64,000 nt of DNA from Roseiflexus castenholzii DSM 13941 (GCF_000017805.1 NC_009767.1:5314001-5378000); one strand, 5' to 3'; shown: positions 26,643 to 35,593, counted from the stretch's first letter. Numbers and translations: made by a program. The notes: generated from the sequence alone by a model not told the origin.

Positions 26643-27302
26643 ATGACAATGGCTTCACGCTTTGATCCACGCGCGAAAGCGCTATCGTACCTGATCGGCT
26701 CAGCAGCGATCATTCTGAGCACCGACCTGATCCGACTTGCTTTCCTCAGCGGCGGGCTGGCACTCTTGCTGATTGGAATCGGACTGGGGCGGCGCTGGTT
26801 GCAGGTGATGAAGGCGCTGACGCCGACACTCATGCTCTTTGCACTGGTTGCCGGATGGAGCGGCGGTTTCGATGCAGCGATTGGCGCTGCGTTGCGTCTG
26901 ACAGCGCTTGTCGGCGCAGGAGTCCTGTTCTTTGGCGTCACGCCGCCAGAAGAACTGGGAGATGCGCTCCTGGCGAGCGGCGTGCCGTCGCAGATCGCGT
27001 TTCTGCTGGAAGGAGCGCTGCGCTTCACGCCAATGATGGGGACGCTGGCGCGCGAAGTGTATGAAGCGCAAGCGAGTCGCGGCATTCGCTTCGACGGGCG
27101 GCATCTCCTGCGCAACGGACCGCTCCTGTTGACGCCGCTTCTGCTCAGCGTGATGCGCTTCGCCGATGATCTGGCAGAAGGTTTGGAAACGCGCGGCTTC
27201 GGCAGCCCGCAGCGCACACCACTGCGCGACTACCGGCTCGGATGGCGGGATGGAGCACTGATTGGCGTTGCACTGTTGCTGACGATACTCATTGTATGGT
27301 AA
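26643..27302 (+). CDS. ecfT: ECF transporter transmembrane component EcfT
   Basis: The 219-residue membrane protein has several transmembrane helices. The EcfT coupling motif appears as YEAQASRGIRF, and the second as LAEGLETRGFG; both are A-x-x-x-R-G-type helices that contact the ATPases. It forms the scaffold between EcfAA' and ThiW. The start at 26643 has no clear ribosome-binding site, and a second ATG lies at 26649. The repeat array upstream may have displaced the original leader. thiD follows after 10 nt. Confidence 0.88.
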   Translation: MTMASRFDPRAKALSYLIGSAAIILSTDLIRLAFLSGGLALLLIGIGLGRRWLQVMKALTPTLMLFALVAGWSGGFDAAIGAALRLTALVGAGVLFFGVTPPEELGDALLASGVPSQIAFLLEGALRFTPMMGTLAREVYEAQASRGIRFDGRHLLRNGPLLLTPLLLSVMRFADDLAEGLETRGFGSPQRTPLRDYRLGWRDGALIGVALLLTILIVW

Positions 27303-27312
27303 GGAGCACCTT

Positions 27313-28113
27313 ATGATACCACGAGCATTGACAATCGCCGGCTCCGACTCCGGCGGCGGAGCAGGCATTCAGGCAGACCTGAAAACCTTCATGGCGCACG
27401 GCGTCTACGGCGCAAGCGCCATCACCGCCATTACCGCACAAAACACCCTGGAAGTACGCGCAGTTGTTCTGCTCGAGCCGACCATAGTCGTTGCGCAGAT
27501 CGAAGCCGTGCTCGACGATATTGGCGCCGATGCCGTCAAAACCGGTATGCTCGGCAATGCCGCCATCATCGAAGCAGTCGCCGATACACTCGCGCGTTAC
27601 CGCATCGAGCGCCTGGTCATCGACCCGGTGATGGTTGCAAAGAGCGGCGCGCGTCTACTGGAGGAAGACGCCATCACAACCCTGCGTGAGCGCCTGCTGC
27701 CGCTGGCTTTAGTCATCACGCCGAACCTGCCGGAAGCCTCGGTGCTGCTGAACCGCCAGGTGACCGATGAACACGACATGGCGGACGCCGCGCGCGACCT
27801 GCACGCGCTGGGTCCACGGTACGTCCTGCTCAAGGGAGGGCACCTGGCAGGAGACGACGTTGTCGATCTGCTGTACGATGGTGAGCGCTTTGTCGAACTG
27901 CGCGCGCAGCGCCTTGAGACAAACCACACCCATGGTACCGGCTGCACCTACGCCGCTGCCATCGCCGCCCTGATCGCGCGTGGCTTGCTGGTCGAACAGG
28001 CGGTGCGTCAGGCGCACGCCTACCTCCACGAGGCTATCGTCCATGCCCCGGCTATCGGCAAGGGGTACGGACCGGTCAATCACCTGGTGCACGGATTGCC
28101 GACGGACCGGTGA
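27313..28113 (+). CDS. thiD: Hydroxymethylpyrimidine/phosphomethylpyrimidine kinase
   Basis: The 266-residue ribokinase-fold enzyme phosphorylates HMP and HMP-P to HMP-PP, the pyrimidine half used by ThiE. Motifs are TIAGSDSGGGAGIQADLKTF, GVYGASAITAITAQNT, DPVMVAKSGARLL and the catalytic THGTGCTYAAAIAA. AAGGAG lies 6 nt before the ATG at 27313, which excludes the upstream ATG at 27292. It is the last gene of the riboswitch-controlled operon. Its final codons are duplicated just downstream. Confidence 0.95.
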   Translation: MIPRALTIAGSDSGGGAGIQADLKTFMAHGVYGASAITAITAQNTLEVRAVVLLEPTIVVAQIEAVLDDIGADAVKTGMLGNAAIIEAVADTLARYRIERLVIDPVMVAKSGARLLEEDAITTLRERLLPLALVITPNLPEASVLLNRQVTDEHDMADAARDLHALGPRYVLLKGGHLAGDDVVDLLYDGERFVELRAQRLETNHTHGTGCTYAAAIAALIARGLLVEQAVRQAHAYLHEAIVHAPAIGKGYGPVNHLVHGLPTDR

Positions 28114-28210
28114 GCGACAAGCGGCGAGCGGTGCGAAGGTGAATGGATTGCCGACGGACCGGTGAGCGACAAGCGGCGAGCGGCAAGCGGCGAGTGGTGC
28201 GAAGGTGAAA
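28090..28210. repeat. Tandem duplication of thiD 3' end
   Basis: The sequence GATTGCCGACGGACCGGTGA, which ends thiD, together with the following GCGACAAGCGGCGAGCGG, is repeated about 54 bp downstream, then followed by partial copies of GCAAGCGGCGAG. The rest of the gene-free stretch to 28450 is GC-rich and holds nothing I recognise. Confidence 0.6.
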
Positions 28211-28454
28211 GGTGGGAGCCTCCTCGACCGTTGAGGACGGAACTGTGCGCGGCGTCGCGCCGGAGAAGGCGCGGGCGGCACGGAGCATTGCCCACTTGCG
28301 GCGTGCTGCCGCAACCGCAGACGTCTTGGGAAAGACGGGAAGGCGGAAGGGCGCCGGGGTTGCCTGCCGGGAAAGGCGAAGGACCTCGTCCTTTGTGCGC
28401 CTGCGCGTCCTTCGTGGATCATCTGCGGCGTTTCCTGGATGCGCGCTTCCGCAG

Positions 28455-28460
28455 TATAAT
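28455..28460 (+). promoter_or_regulatory. -10 box implying near-leaderless MNT/HEPN transcript
   Basis: TATAAT ends only 6 nt before the ATG at 28467, so transcription would begin at or next to the start codon. No ribosome-binding site is present. The -35 region (TTCCTG about 17 nt upstream) is weak. Confidence 0.5.
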
Positions 28461-28466
28461 ACGCCC

Positions 28467-28820
28467 ATGACCGATCTGTCACTGGCTCGCGAACGTCATG
28501 TTGCTGTGCTGGAGCGCACCCTGCACACGATGGTGGCTCAATTGAGCGCCATGCCGACAGTGCATCGGGTCATCCTGTTCGGCTCGTATGCCGCCGGTCG
28601 TCGCGATTTGTTCACCGATCTGGATCTTCTGGTCGTCATGGAGACATCGCTGGACTTCGTGTCCCGCACGGTTGACCTGATGCAGCATCTGCACATCGAA
28701 GCGCCGGTCGATCTCCTGGTTTATACGCCGGAAGAAATAGAGCGCATGCGTGATCAATCCTTTCTTCGCCATGCTCTGGCGACAGGAAAGACACTTTATG
28801 AGAAAAGACCCGAACATTGA
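28467..28820 (+). CDS. MNT-type nucleotidyltransferase domain protein
   Basis: The 117-residue minimal nucleotidyltransferase has signature VILFGSYAAGRRDLFTDLDLLVVM (GSxAxGR...D.D). MNT proteins of this kind pair with HEPN partners. In characterised HepT/MntA systems the MNT protein is an antitoxin that AMPylates the HEPN toxin. Here the HEPN gene overlaps by 23 nt in another frame. The gene is probably leaderless. Whether this pair is a toxin-antitoxin module or a metabolic MNT/HEPN pair cannot be settled from sequence. Confidence 0.85.
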   Translation: MTDLSLARERHVAVLERTLHTMVAQLSAMPTVHRVILFGSYAAGRRDLFTDLDLLVVMETSLDFVSRTVDLMQHLHIEAPVDLLVYTPEEIERMRDQSFLRHALATGKTLYEKRPEH

Positions 28821-29202
28821 GGGCGCGCGCTGGCTCCAGCAAGCCCAGATCGATCTCCACTGGTGTCGCCATCTGCGTGATCAGGGCGCCTGGTATCTGG
28901 CATGCTTTCTTGCGCAGCAGGTGGCCGAAAAGGCGCTGAAGGCATTCCTCTACGCACAAGGAGAAGAGTTGGTGATTGGTCATTCGGTGCGTCAACTATG
29001 CGCTCGCGCCGGAGTCTACGATCCCAACTTTCAACAAACGCTGTCCCGTTGGGGAATTCTCGACAGTTATTACATTCCTACGCGCTATCCCAATGGTCTT
29101 CCAGGCGACATTCCGGCTAACGTCTACAACCAGGAAATCGCCGACAGTGCGGTGCAACTCGCAGCAGAAGTCGTTTCGGCAGTAGAGACGCACTTCGCCT
29201 GA
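28798..29202 (+). CDS. HEPN domain protein
   Basis: The 134-residue all-helical protein has the HEPN core WLQQAQIDLHWCRHL...LACFLAQQVAEKALKAFLYAQG followed by GHSVRQLC. The RNase signature R-x4-6-H of HepT-type toxins is not obvious, so nuclease activity is uncertain. The start at 28798 lies inside the MNT gene, which indicates coupled translation. It ends 13 nt before the converging PD40 gene. Confidence 0.82.
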   Translation: MRKDPNIEGARWLQQAQIDLHWCRHLRDQGAWYLACFLAQQVAEKALKAFLYAQGEELVIGHSVRQLCARAGVYDPNFQQTLSRWGILDSYYIPTRYPNGLPGDIPANVYNQEIADSAVQLAAEVVSAVETHFA

Positions 29203-29215
29203 GAGCGATTGTCTC

Positions 29216-30934
29216 CTACTGCCGACGTCCCATTGGCAGGGAGATCGGACCTGCAACGGGGGGCGGCAATTGCGCCCACGGCAGCCCCAGGAACGGAAAG
29301 AATTGCGGTCGCGCACCGGCTTCCAGTACCCGTTCGATGGTAAAGATGCGCTCCAGTGTTTGATCGTCGTGCACCAGGCGCATCGCCTGGTACCAACTCA
29401 ATCCGTCGCGGCGCTCAAAGTGCCAGTATTCGAGCGCCAGGATCTGAGTGCGCCAATCGAAGGTATCGCGCTCCTGCGCTGCAATCCGATTCCAGCCGTG
29501 CGCGGCGGCGAGCGCCGTGAAATCGACGAAATACCCTGCTGGCGGCGGCAGCAATCGCCGGTTCTGCACATCGAAAACTGGCGCGGTCAGCGGCTCTCCC
29601 ATACTTCCATCCTGACGAGATGTGCGCAAATACAGACGCCAGAAGAGCCGACCAGCGCGCCATTCGGGCGAGATGTAAAGGATTTGCTGTCCGTTGACCC
29701 GATAATCCCAGCGCGTATCAAATGCCCGCCCGGCTTTATGCCAGCTGGTGAACGATGATGTGCCATTCTGAAAATCGACCGCGCGCGATGCTTCGCTCAA
29801 CTGTCCCAGGAAATCATACCCACTGGCTTCGATCACATCCCGGCGCAGCGCGTCAAACGATGGTTTGACCGCCGCAGCCAGCGCCGGAATACCGCCAGCG
29901 CGCACATCACCAAGCGCCACCATGCCACGTGGAAGAGATGCCACATCGACCGGCGGTGCAGTTGCATCAAACGAGCGACCCTCCAGCCAGCGCTCGTCCG
30001 GCAGGAGCGGCGTGACCGCGCGATTACTCCAGGATGGATCGGCATACCCGTGCAGGCTAGCAACCACGAACGTCCCACCCGGCATTCCGGGACTGAACAG
30101 CGCAACCCCCTGCCGTGAAAAGAAGCGGCGTCCTCCAAGCGCCCACGGCGCAACCGCCATCAAACCGCCGCCTGGCGTCCACGCCGGATCGCGCAACCCC
30201 AGATTGTCCGGTCCGGCGCGCAGTTCTTCACCGGTGATCAGATCACGAATGTGTAAATTGCCGCCGCCATCGCGGTCCGAAATGAACGCAATACGCCCCC
30301 CGTCCGGCGACCACGCCGGGCTGTGATCCGGCGCGGGGTGATTCGTCAGATTGATCACCGCGCCGCTCTCCGCGTCGGCAATATAAATCTCCTGATTACC
30401 GTCGCGCCAGGAAGTAAACGCAATGCGTCGTCCGTCCGGCGACCACGTCGGTTGTGCATCGGCAGCAGGATGAGTGGTGATGCGCCGGGCATCGCCGCCG
30501 ATAAGGTCGAGCGTATAAATCTCAGGGTTGCCGTCGCGCATGCTGGTAAACGCAACCCGGCGACCATCGGGCGACCAGGACGGTTCGCCGTCGTAGGCAG
30601 GATGATTGGTCAAGCGCCGGAGATCGCTGCCGTCGGCGCGCATCACATACAGGTCCCAGTTGTCGCCACGCCGACTGGCGAACACAACATGGTTGGCATC
30701 GGGCGACCAGGAAGGGCTGCGATCAGGATATGGGTCGGCTGTGAGATTCGCCGCCCGTTCGCCAGCGAGATCGGCGCTGAAAATGTCGAAGGCGCCATTG
30801 TCGCCACGCGCCGCAGCAAAGAGAATACGCCCCTGACCGGGGAGCGCCGGTCGCTGTGGCTCAGAGGACGCCAGCCGTGCAAGAGGCATACCAAGTGCGA
30901 TCACGATCAGGAATGGGAGAAACTGCATGGGCAT
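29216..30934 (-). CDS. Exported PD40 (TolB-like) beta-propeller protein
   Basis: The 572-residue protein starts with a hydrophobic signal sequence (FLPFLIVIALGMPLARLA). At least four PD40 propeller blades follow, seen as repeated SWSPDxxxVxFxSxRDG motifs (SPSWSPDANHVVFAS, SWSPDGRRVAFTS, TWSPDGRRIAFTS, AWSPDGGRIAFIS) over residues 40-240. The C-terminal 300 residues are not recognised. It includes W-rich stretches and two bursts of YW/WHFERRDGLSWYQAMR. It is likely a periplasmic or cell-surface binding protein, not enough of a match to call TolB itself. It is a single-gene unit, divergent from the alpha/beta-hydrolase. Confidence 0.78.
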   Translation of the reverse strand: MPMQFLPFLIVIALGMPLARLASSEPQRPALPGQGRILFAAARGDNGAFDIFSADLAGERAANLTADPYPDRSPSWSPDANHVVFASRRGDNWDLYVMRADGSDLRRLTNHPAYDGEPSWSPDGRRVAFTSMRDGNPEIYTLDLIGGDARRITTHPAADAQPTWSPDGRRIAFTSWRDGNQEIYIADAESGAVINLTNHPAPDHSPAWSPDGGRIAFISDRDGGGNLHIRDLITGEELRAGPDNLGLRDPAWTPGGGLMAVAPWALGGRRFFSRQGVALFSPGMPGGTFVVASLHGYADPSWSNRAVTPLLPDERWLEGRSFDATAPPVDVASLPRGMVALGDVRAGGIPALAAAVKPSFDALRRDVIEASGYDFLGQLSEASRAVDFQNGTSSFTSWHKAGRAFDTRWDYRVNGQQILYISPEWRAGRLFWRLYLRTSRQDGSMGEPLTAPVFDVQNRRLLPPPAGYFVDFTALAAAHGWNRIAAQERDTFDWRTQILALEYWHFERRDGLSWYQAMRLVHDDQTLERIFTIERVLEAGARPQFFPFLGLPWAQLPPPVAGPISLPMGRRQ

Positions 30935-31067
30935 AGCGCAACGTTATTTTCGATAACGTGTGGGCGATTGTGTGCGATGCCAGGACACTGGATTTCGGGA
31001 CGATCCGTGTGGGTTCGCGCGCCGTCACACACCGCACTCACATCGCCTGATCAGCCGACACACACCG

Positions 31068-31083
31068 ATACTCTTCAGAGTAT
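31068..31083. promoter_or_regulatory. 16-bp palindrome upstream of hydrolase
   Basis: ATACTCTTCAGAGTAT is a perfect palindrome with 7-bp arms that overlaps a possible -10 (TATACT at 31081). It is an operator candidate for the hydrolase gene starting at 31129. Confidence 0.4.
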
Positions 31084-31128
31084 ACTGTAATCGTATGGCT
31101 TCAACAGCCTCATGGAAATGAGAAATCA

Positions 31129-31998
31129 ATGAGCATCAACGGATATCCGGTCGATGCGCCGCGACAGTTCTACCGGTGGCGCAACTATCAGGTGGCATAC
31201 TACACCGCAGGCGCCGGTTCACCCATTCTGCTGATTCATAGCATCAATGCCGCTGCCTCGTCATTCGAGATGCGGCGTCCATTTGCTGCATTGCGGAGCG
31301 ATCATCAGGTGTTTGCGCTCGATTTTCTTGGGTTCGGCGGCTCGGACCATCCACGACGCGCCTATAACGCCGACGACTACATCGACCTGATCGGCGACTT
31401 CGCGCGCGATGTCGTGGGGAAAGGCGCAACGGTGATCGCCAGTTCGCTCGGCGCGGCATACACCATTCGCGCGGCTGCCCGCCATCCGGGGTTGTTTGGT
31501 CCGCTCACCCTGATCTGCCCGACCGGCATCCGCAACCTGGCGCAACCGCAACGGCGCGGGTGGAGTTACGAGGTGCTCGCCGGTCCACTGGGCGATCTGA
31601 TCTTCCGCGCGCTGGCAAGTCGTCCGAGTATCGCGTATTTTTTGCGCACCCAATCGTACTACGATCCCTCAGTGGTGGATGATCATCTGATCGAAGGGTT
31701 CTACCGCGCCGCATACCAGGCAGGCGCAAAATGGGCGCCAATCTGTTTCCTGACCGGGTTGCTCAACTGCGATGTGCGGGAAGCGTTTGCGCAACTGCAC
31801 CAACCAATCCTGCTGGTGTGGGGGCGTTACGCCGACCTGACCCCATTGCGCAGCGCCGATGCGTTCCTGGCGCGCAATCCGTGCGCGCGTCTCGCAGTTG
31901 TCGATAAAGCCCGCCTCTCGGTGCAGGACGAGCGCCCGGCAGAATTTATGCACCTGGTCAAGGAATTTCTTGCCGCAAACCGTTCACAGAGCGTATAA
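31129..31998 (+). CDS. Alpha/beta-hydrolase fold protein (catalytic His apparently replaced)
   Basis: The 289-residue alpha/beta-hydrolase has the oxyanion region GSPILLIHSINA and the strand-turn FALDFLGFGGSDHP. The nucleophile elbow is seen as ASSLGAA, where the usual first Gly is Ala. A candidate acid lies near VWGRYADLTPL. The C-terminal His of the triad, normally in a GH-x-ExP context, reads KARLSVQDERP, so His appears to be Arg. The protein may be inactive or use a different residue. The substrate is unknown. The next gene starts 12 nt later and is probably co-transcribed. Confidence 0.78.
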   Translation: MSINGYPVDAPRQFYRWRNYQVAYYTAGAGSPILLIHSINAAASSFEMRRPFAALRSDHQVFALDFLGFGGSDHPRRAYNADDYIDLIGDFARDVVGKGATVIASSLGAAYTIRAAARHPGLFGPLTLICPTGIRNLAQPQRRGWSYEVLAGPLGDLIFRALASRPSIAYFLRTQSYYDPSVVDDHLIEGFYRAAYQAGAKWAPICFLTGLLNCDVREAFAQLHQPILLVWGRYADLTPLRSADAFLARNPCARLAVVDKARLSVQDERPAEFMHLVKEFLAANRSQSV

Positions 31999-32010
31999 GC
32001 CGATTGCACC

Positions 32011-34044
32011 ATGAAACGCACACTTGTCGCGCTGTTCCTTATCGCACTGGCGCCGCGCATTTGGGCGCTCAATTGGGGATTGCCCTATGTTGAACATCCC
32101 GACGAGCCCGCCCTGGTCGAAACAGTGGTGCGTATGGTGCAGGAGGGCGACTGGAATCCGCGACGATTCGTGTATCCATCGCTCTCTTTCTACTTGCTGG
32201 CGGGCGTCGTCTTTCTCCATGCGCAATGGGGCATAGCAACCGGCATCTATGCATCGATCGCCGATCTGCCGCTCAAGACATATCTCTTCACTCTGGCGCC
32301 AGATCTGTACATCTGGTTGCGCGCGCTGATCGCGATCCTGGGGGCAGCGACCGTTCCCCTCATCTACATACTGGCGCGGCGAATGTTCGATGCACCTTCA
32401 GCATACCTCGCAGCGCTGACACTCAGTGTTGCGGAATACCACGTGCAACATGCGCACTTTATCACCACCGATGCGCCAACCGGTCTATGGACGACGTTGG
32501 CGCTGCTGGGCATATGGAATGTCGCCGAGCGCGGCAGATTGCGCGATTATGTGTTGACCGGGATTGCGACCGGTCTTGCTGCCGGAACGAAATATCAGGC
32601 AGGGGTTGTCGGTCTGGCGCTAGGAGCGGCTGTTGCCGCGCGCCTGATCGATTCGCGCACCACAGGCGAACTGACACGCTCCGAAGTGACAGCGCACATC
32701 AGAGGCATCGCAGTTGCGGCCGGTCTCGCGCTCATCGTCTTTGCGCTGACCACGCCATTCGCAATCCTCGATATGTCATCGTTCCGCCGGAGCATTGCCA
32801 GCACAATGACCCAGTACGCCACGAACGAAGGACAGGGCGACTTCAGCGGCGCCTGGCGCCTGGATGGATATGCACGATTTTTCTGGGAGGACGGCTTGTT
32901 GCCGTCGGGCGTCCTGCTGATGGCGGCAGGTTTGCCGTTTCTGGCGCGCTGTGCGCCACGGCAGACGATGATTCTGATTGCCGCCATCCTGGTTGGGCTT
33001 GCGCCTCTGGCGCCGCAAACGGTCCATTTTATGCGCAACACGCTGCCGGTCTTTCCGCTGCTTATTCTTCTGGCTTCCGGTGCAACGATCAGTCTGGGCA
33101 GAGCCATCGGGCGATTGCAGTGCCTGAACTCGCAGCCAATGAAACCGCAAACGGTGTCAAACCGTGTGCTCATGACGCTTCCCATTATCCTGGGAGCGAG
33201 CGCGCTGATTGCGCCGCAGATTCAAGAAACCACCTGGCGCCTCTCCTACTGGAGCAGACCGTATACGCTGGTTCAGGCAGCAGACGTAATCCGCGCTGAA
33301 CCACGAGGAATGCTCGCGGCTGTTGAAGCAAATCCCGTTCAGTGGGCGAACGATCCGGTTGTGCATCCCGTCGACAGCGTCAGCGACCATCCTCCAGAGT
33401 GGTACTTGTCGCGCGGCTATCGCTATCTTCTGCTGAACGAGGATCGGCGCCGCAATCAGGAGAATTACGCCCGTCTGCTGGAAAGCGGCATGCCATTGTT
33501 GGTCATGCCGCCGCGCGATCTTGGATTGCAGCCGGGTCCTGGCGGAATTGTGCTGGATATGGGGGAGCGTATTGACCTGATACCGTTCACGCGGCGCTCT
33601 GCACGTTTTGGCGACAGCATTGATCTGCTTGGATACGAACTGCAACCCGGCGATCTCCGGTCGCGCATTACCCCGCTGGAAGGCGCAAACCTTCGTATCT
33701 TTGCGCCCGGTCAGTCATTGCAACTTAATCTCTACTGGCGCGCGCTTACTCGCATGGATCGCAATCTTGTTCTCTTCATCCATATCAACAATCAGTACGA
33801 TCAGCGCGTTGCTCAACGCGACCTGCCCCTCCGTCTCGACGACTATCCAACGAGTCGCTGGCGCGTGGGCGAACTCGTCATTGATCGCGGCGACATGCCA
33901 TTGCCACCACTTCCAGAAGGCGAGTACCGCCTGCTGATCGGTCTCTATGACGCTGAAACGGGAGTGCGATTGCCGGTACGGGATCAAACCGCAGTGGAAC
34001 TGACCACGATCCGCGTGATCCACACTGCACCTTCCTCCAATTGA
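32011..34044 (+). CDS. PMT/ArnT-type membrane glycosyltransferase-like protein
   Basis: The 677-residue protein has about ten transmembrane helices in its first 430 residues and a soluble C-terminal part. The first loop carries the acidic motif YVEHPDEPALVE, which corresponds to the catalytic DE of dolichyl-phosphate-mannose protein mannosyltransferase and ArnT families. EYHVQHAHFITTDAPTGLW and TGLAAGTKYQAG are also family-like. The C-terminal region (residues 520-670) is beta-rich. It probably transfers a sugar from a polyprenyl-phosphate donor on the outer face of the membrane. Donor and acceptor are unknown. Confidence 0.82.
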   Translation: MKRTLVALFLIALAPRIWALNWGLPYVEHPDEPALVETVVRMVQEGDWNPRRFVYPSLSFYLLAGVVFLHAQWGIATGIYASIADLPLKTYLFTLAPDLYIWLRALIAILGAATVPLIYILARRMFDAPSAYLAALTLSVAEYHVQHAHFITTDAPTGLWTTLALLGIWNVAERGRLRDYVLTGIATGLAAGTKYQAGVVGLALGAAVAARLIDSRTTGELTRSEVTAHIRGIAVAAGLALIVFALTTPFAILDMSSFRRSIASTMTQYATNEGQGDFSGAWRLDGYARFFWEDGLLPSGVLLMAAGLPFLARCAPRQTMILIAAILVGLAPLAPQTVHFMRNTLPVFPLLILLASGATISLGRAIGRLQCLNSQPMKPQTVSNRVLMTLPIILGASALIAPQIQETTWRLSYWSRPYTLVQAADVIRAEPRGMLAAVEANPVQWANDPVVHPVDSVSDHPPEWYLSRGYRYLLLNEDRRRNQENYARLLESGMPLLVMPPRDLGLQPGPGGIVLDMGERIDLIPFTRRSARFGDSIDLLGYELQPGDLRSRITPLEGANLRIFAPGQSLQLNLYWRALTRMDRNLVLFIHINNQYDQRVAQRDLPLRLDDYPTSRWRVGELVIDRGDMPLPPLPEGEYRLLIGLYDAETGVRLPVRDQTAVELTTIRVIHTAPSSN

Positions 34045-34214
34045 ATCCGATGAAGAGATCACGAGTTCACACGGATGCGACCGTTGCCTGCGGATGATCA
34101 TTGCAGGCAATCGTTCGGTATACATTCACATGCTTTCATACGTACCGGCGCGTCCCAACCTTCCTTCTGCCGGATCACACCTGTGCTCATTCTGCTCCTG
34201 TCTGCGAAAAGACA

Positions 34215-34243
34215 TTGACATTATGACCTGTATCGCTTATAAT
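34215..34243 (+). promoter_or_regulatory. Perfect consensus sigma-70 promoter
   Basis: TTGACA at 34215-34220 and TATAAT at 34238-34243 are separated by exactly 17 nt. Transcription would start near 34250, which leaves a 35-nt leader to the ATG at 34285. It is the strongest promoter in the window. Confidence 0.8.
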
Positions 34244-34284
34244 CAGAACAAATGTACGAATATCTGTACGACAGCGAGGCAGCC

Positions 34285-35199
34285 ATGGCGATTGGTCGCA
34301 ACAAAATCCGCCAGTTCACCGACGCGATGACCATTCAGTGGGCGAACGGCAAGAACGAAGCGCGGCTCACTCCCGGCAGCGGACGGTTCGTCTCGCATGT
34401 CGGTTGGTATGCCGAAGTGGGGCGCGACGACGAATTTGATCGGTTCATCTCCCAGGCAGGCATTCCGCAGATGGAGATCCGGCATCCGCGTCAGGGCGCA
34501 GCGGCGCAGATCGTCCGGCACTGGAATCTTGGCGAGCAGATACGGTTCTTTCCGGTCACCAGCGGTCCGGTAGCGACAACCGTGGCTGCCAGTCTGTCGC
34601 CGCGCAACATTGCTGCAACCATCGAAGCAGGGATCGGTTTGCGTTGGGGGCGCGGCGAGGGCGAACGGTCGAAGATGGCCATCCGCGGCTACTTGCAAAT
34701 CCGGGGCCCGAAGCGCGCCGACGCCGGGGCGCCCGACGAATGGCTGCTCTACCCGCGCCTGGTGCAGATTTCAGTACGCTCACGCATGACCGATGAACTC
34801 CTCGCTGCGCTTGTCGATCATGTGCGCGTCTGCGAGATCGCCGACACGCTGGTGGATCGGGCAAAACATCCTGATGTGATTCATTGCTACGAACTGGCGC
34901 TGCCGATTGGTCCGGGTCAGGAAGAACAGTGGGGCAAAGGCGAAACCACGACGGTCATGCCCATTGCCAGTCTTCATCCCCAAACGATCGACCTGTCCTA
35001 TCTGCGCAGCCTGTGGCGTCCTGATCAGGTCGTAGAACTGGCGCTGCGCGACTGGCCCGATGTCCAGGCATGGGCACAGGAATTCAGTATTGGCGGGTAC
35101 GCCGAAACCGCCGGTCAATCGCCGGCACTGGCAGATGATGCGCATACGGGCAATGAAGCAATGGCTGCCAATGGACGCGCGGCGTATGTCGATGGATAG
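34285..35199 (+). CDS. Protein of unknown function, strongly promoted
   Basis: The 304-residue soluble protein matches no family I recognise. It starts MAIGRNKIRQFTDAMTIQWANGK, has a charged, basic middle and an acidic C-terminus (ADDAHTGNEAMAANGR), and contains no signal peptide or transmembrane helix. The ATG at 34285 is chosen because GAGG lies 6 nt upstream. The ATG at 34252 would place the start within about 2 nt of the predicted transcription start and is the leaderless alternative. The consensus promoter implies high, unregulated expression. Confidence 0.75.
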   Translation: MAIGRNKIRQFTDAMTIQWANGKNEARLTPGSGRFVSHVGWYAEVGRDDEFDRFISQAGIPQMEIRHPRQGAAAQIVRHWNLGEQIRFFPVTSGPVATTVAASLSPRNIAATIEAGIGLRWGRGEGERSKMAIRGYLQIRGPKRADAGAPDEWLLYPRLVQISVRSRMTDELLAALVDHVRVCEIADTLVDRAKHPDVIHCYELALPIGPGQEEQWGKGETTTVMPIASLHPQTIDLSYLRSLWRPDQVVELALRDWPDVQAWAQEFSIGGYAETAGQSPALADDAHTGNEAMAANGRAAYVDG

Positions 35200-35520
35200 T
35201 CGGCAAAAACCCTGTCCACCAGTCGTACCGCTGCGACGGTATGTGTTGTACCGCGTTCCACCGCACCCGCTTGTTCGGCAAAAACCCTGTCCACCAGTCG
35301 TACCGCTGCGACGGTACCGGTATTCGAGTCGTCCGCACACAGATCACAGACCTTACAGCGCTCTATTGCAGGTTAGTTATGAACACCTGTGCATTCCTCT
35401 GAAAGCGCAGGCACTCTGAAGGTGCAACCGTACATCCCGGCTGCGATAGCGATGCGCAAGGACGCGACATCATGGCGTCGAGCAGGCATGCTGAAGGTGC
35501 AGCCGTACATCTCAGTTGCT
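35200..35520. repeat. Two pairs of short direct repeats near RAYT gene
   Basis: A 42-bp unit beginning TCGGCAAAAACCCTGTCCAC occurs at 35200 and 35275 and contains the hairpin GTACCG...CGGTAC. A second, imperfect pair around 35408 and 35482 shares CTGAAGGTGCA and CCGTACATC. They lie just past the 3' end of the RAYT gene and may be its REP-like partners. No gene is seen between 35200 and 35593. Confidence 0.55.
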
Positions 35521-35593
35521 TCTGCACGCTTCTCTTCACGTGCAAGTGTCTCGTTCCTCCAAGAAATGCCACAGATCGACACTGCAAGGCGCA

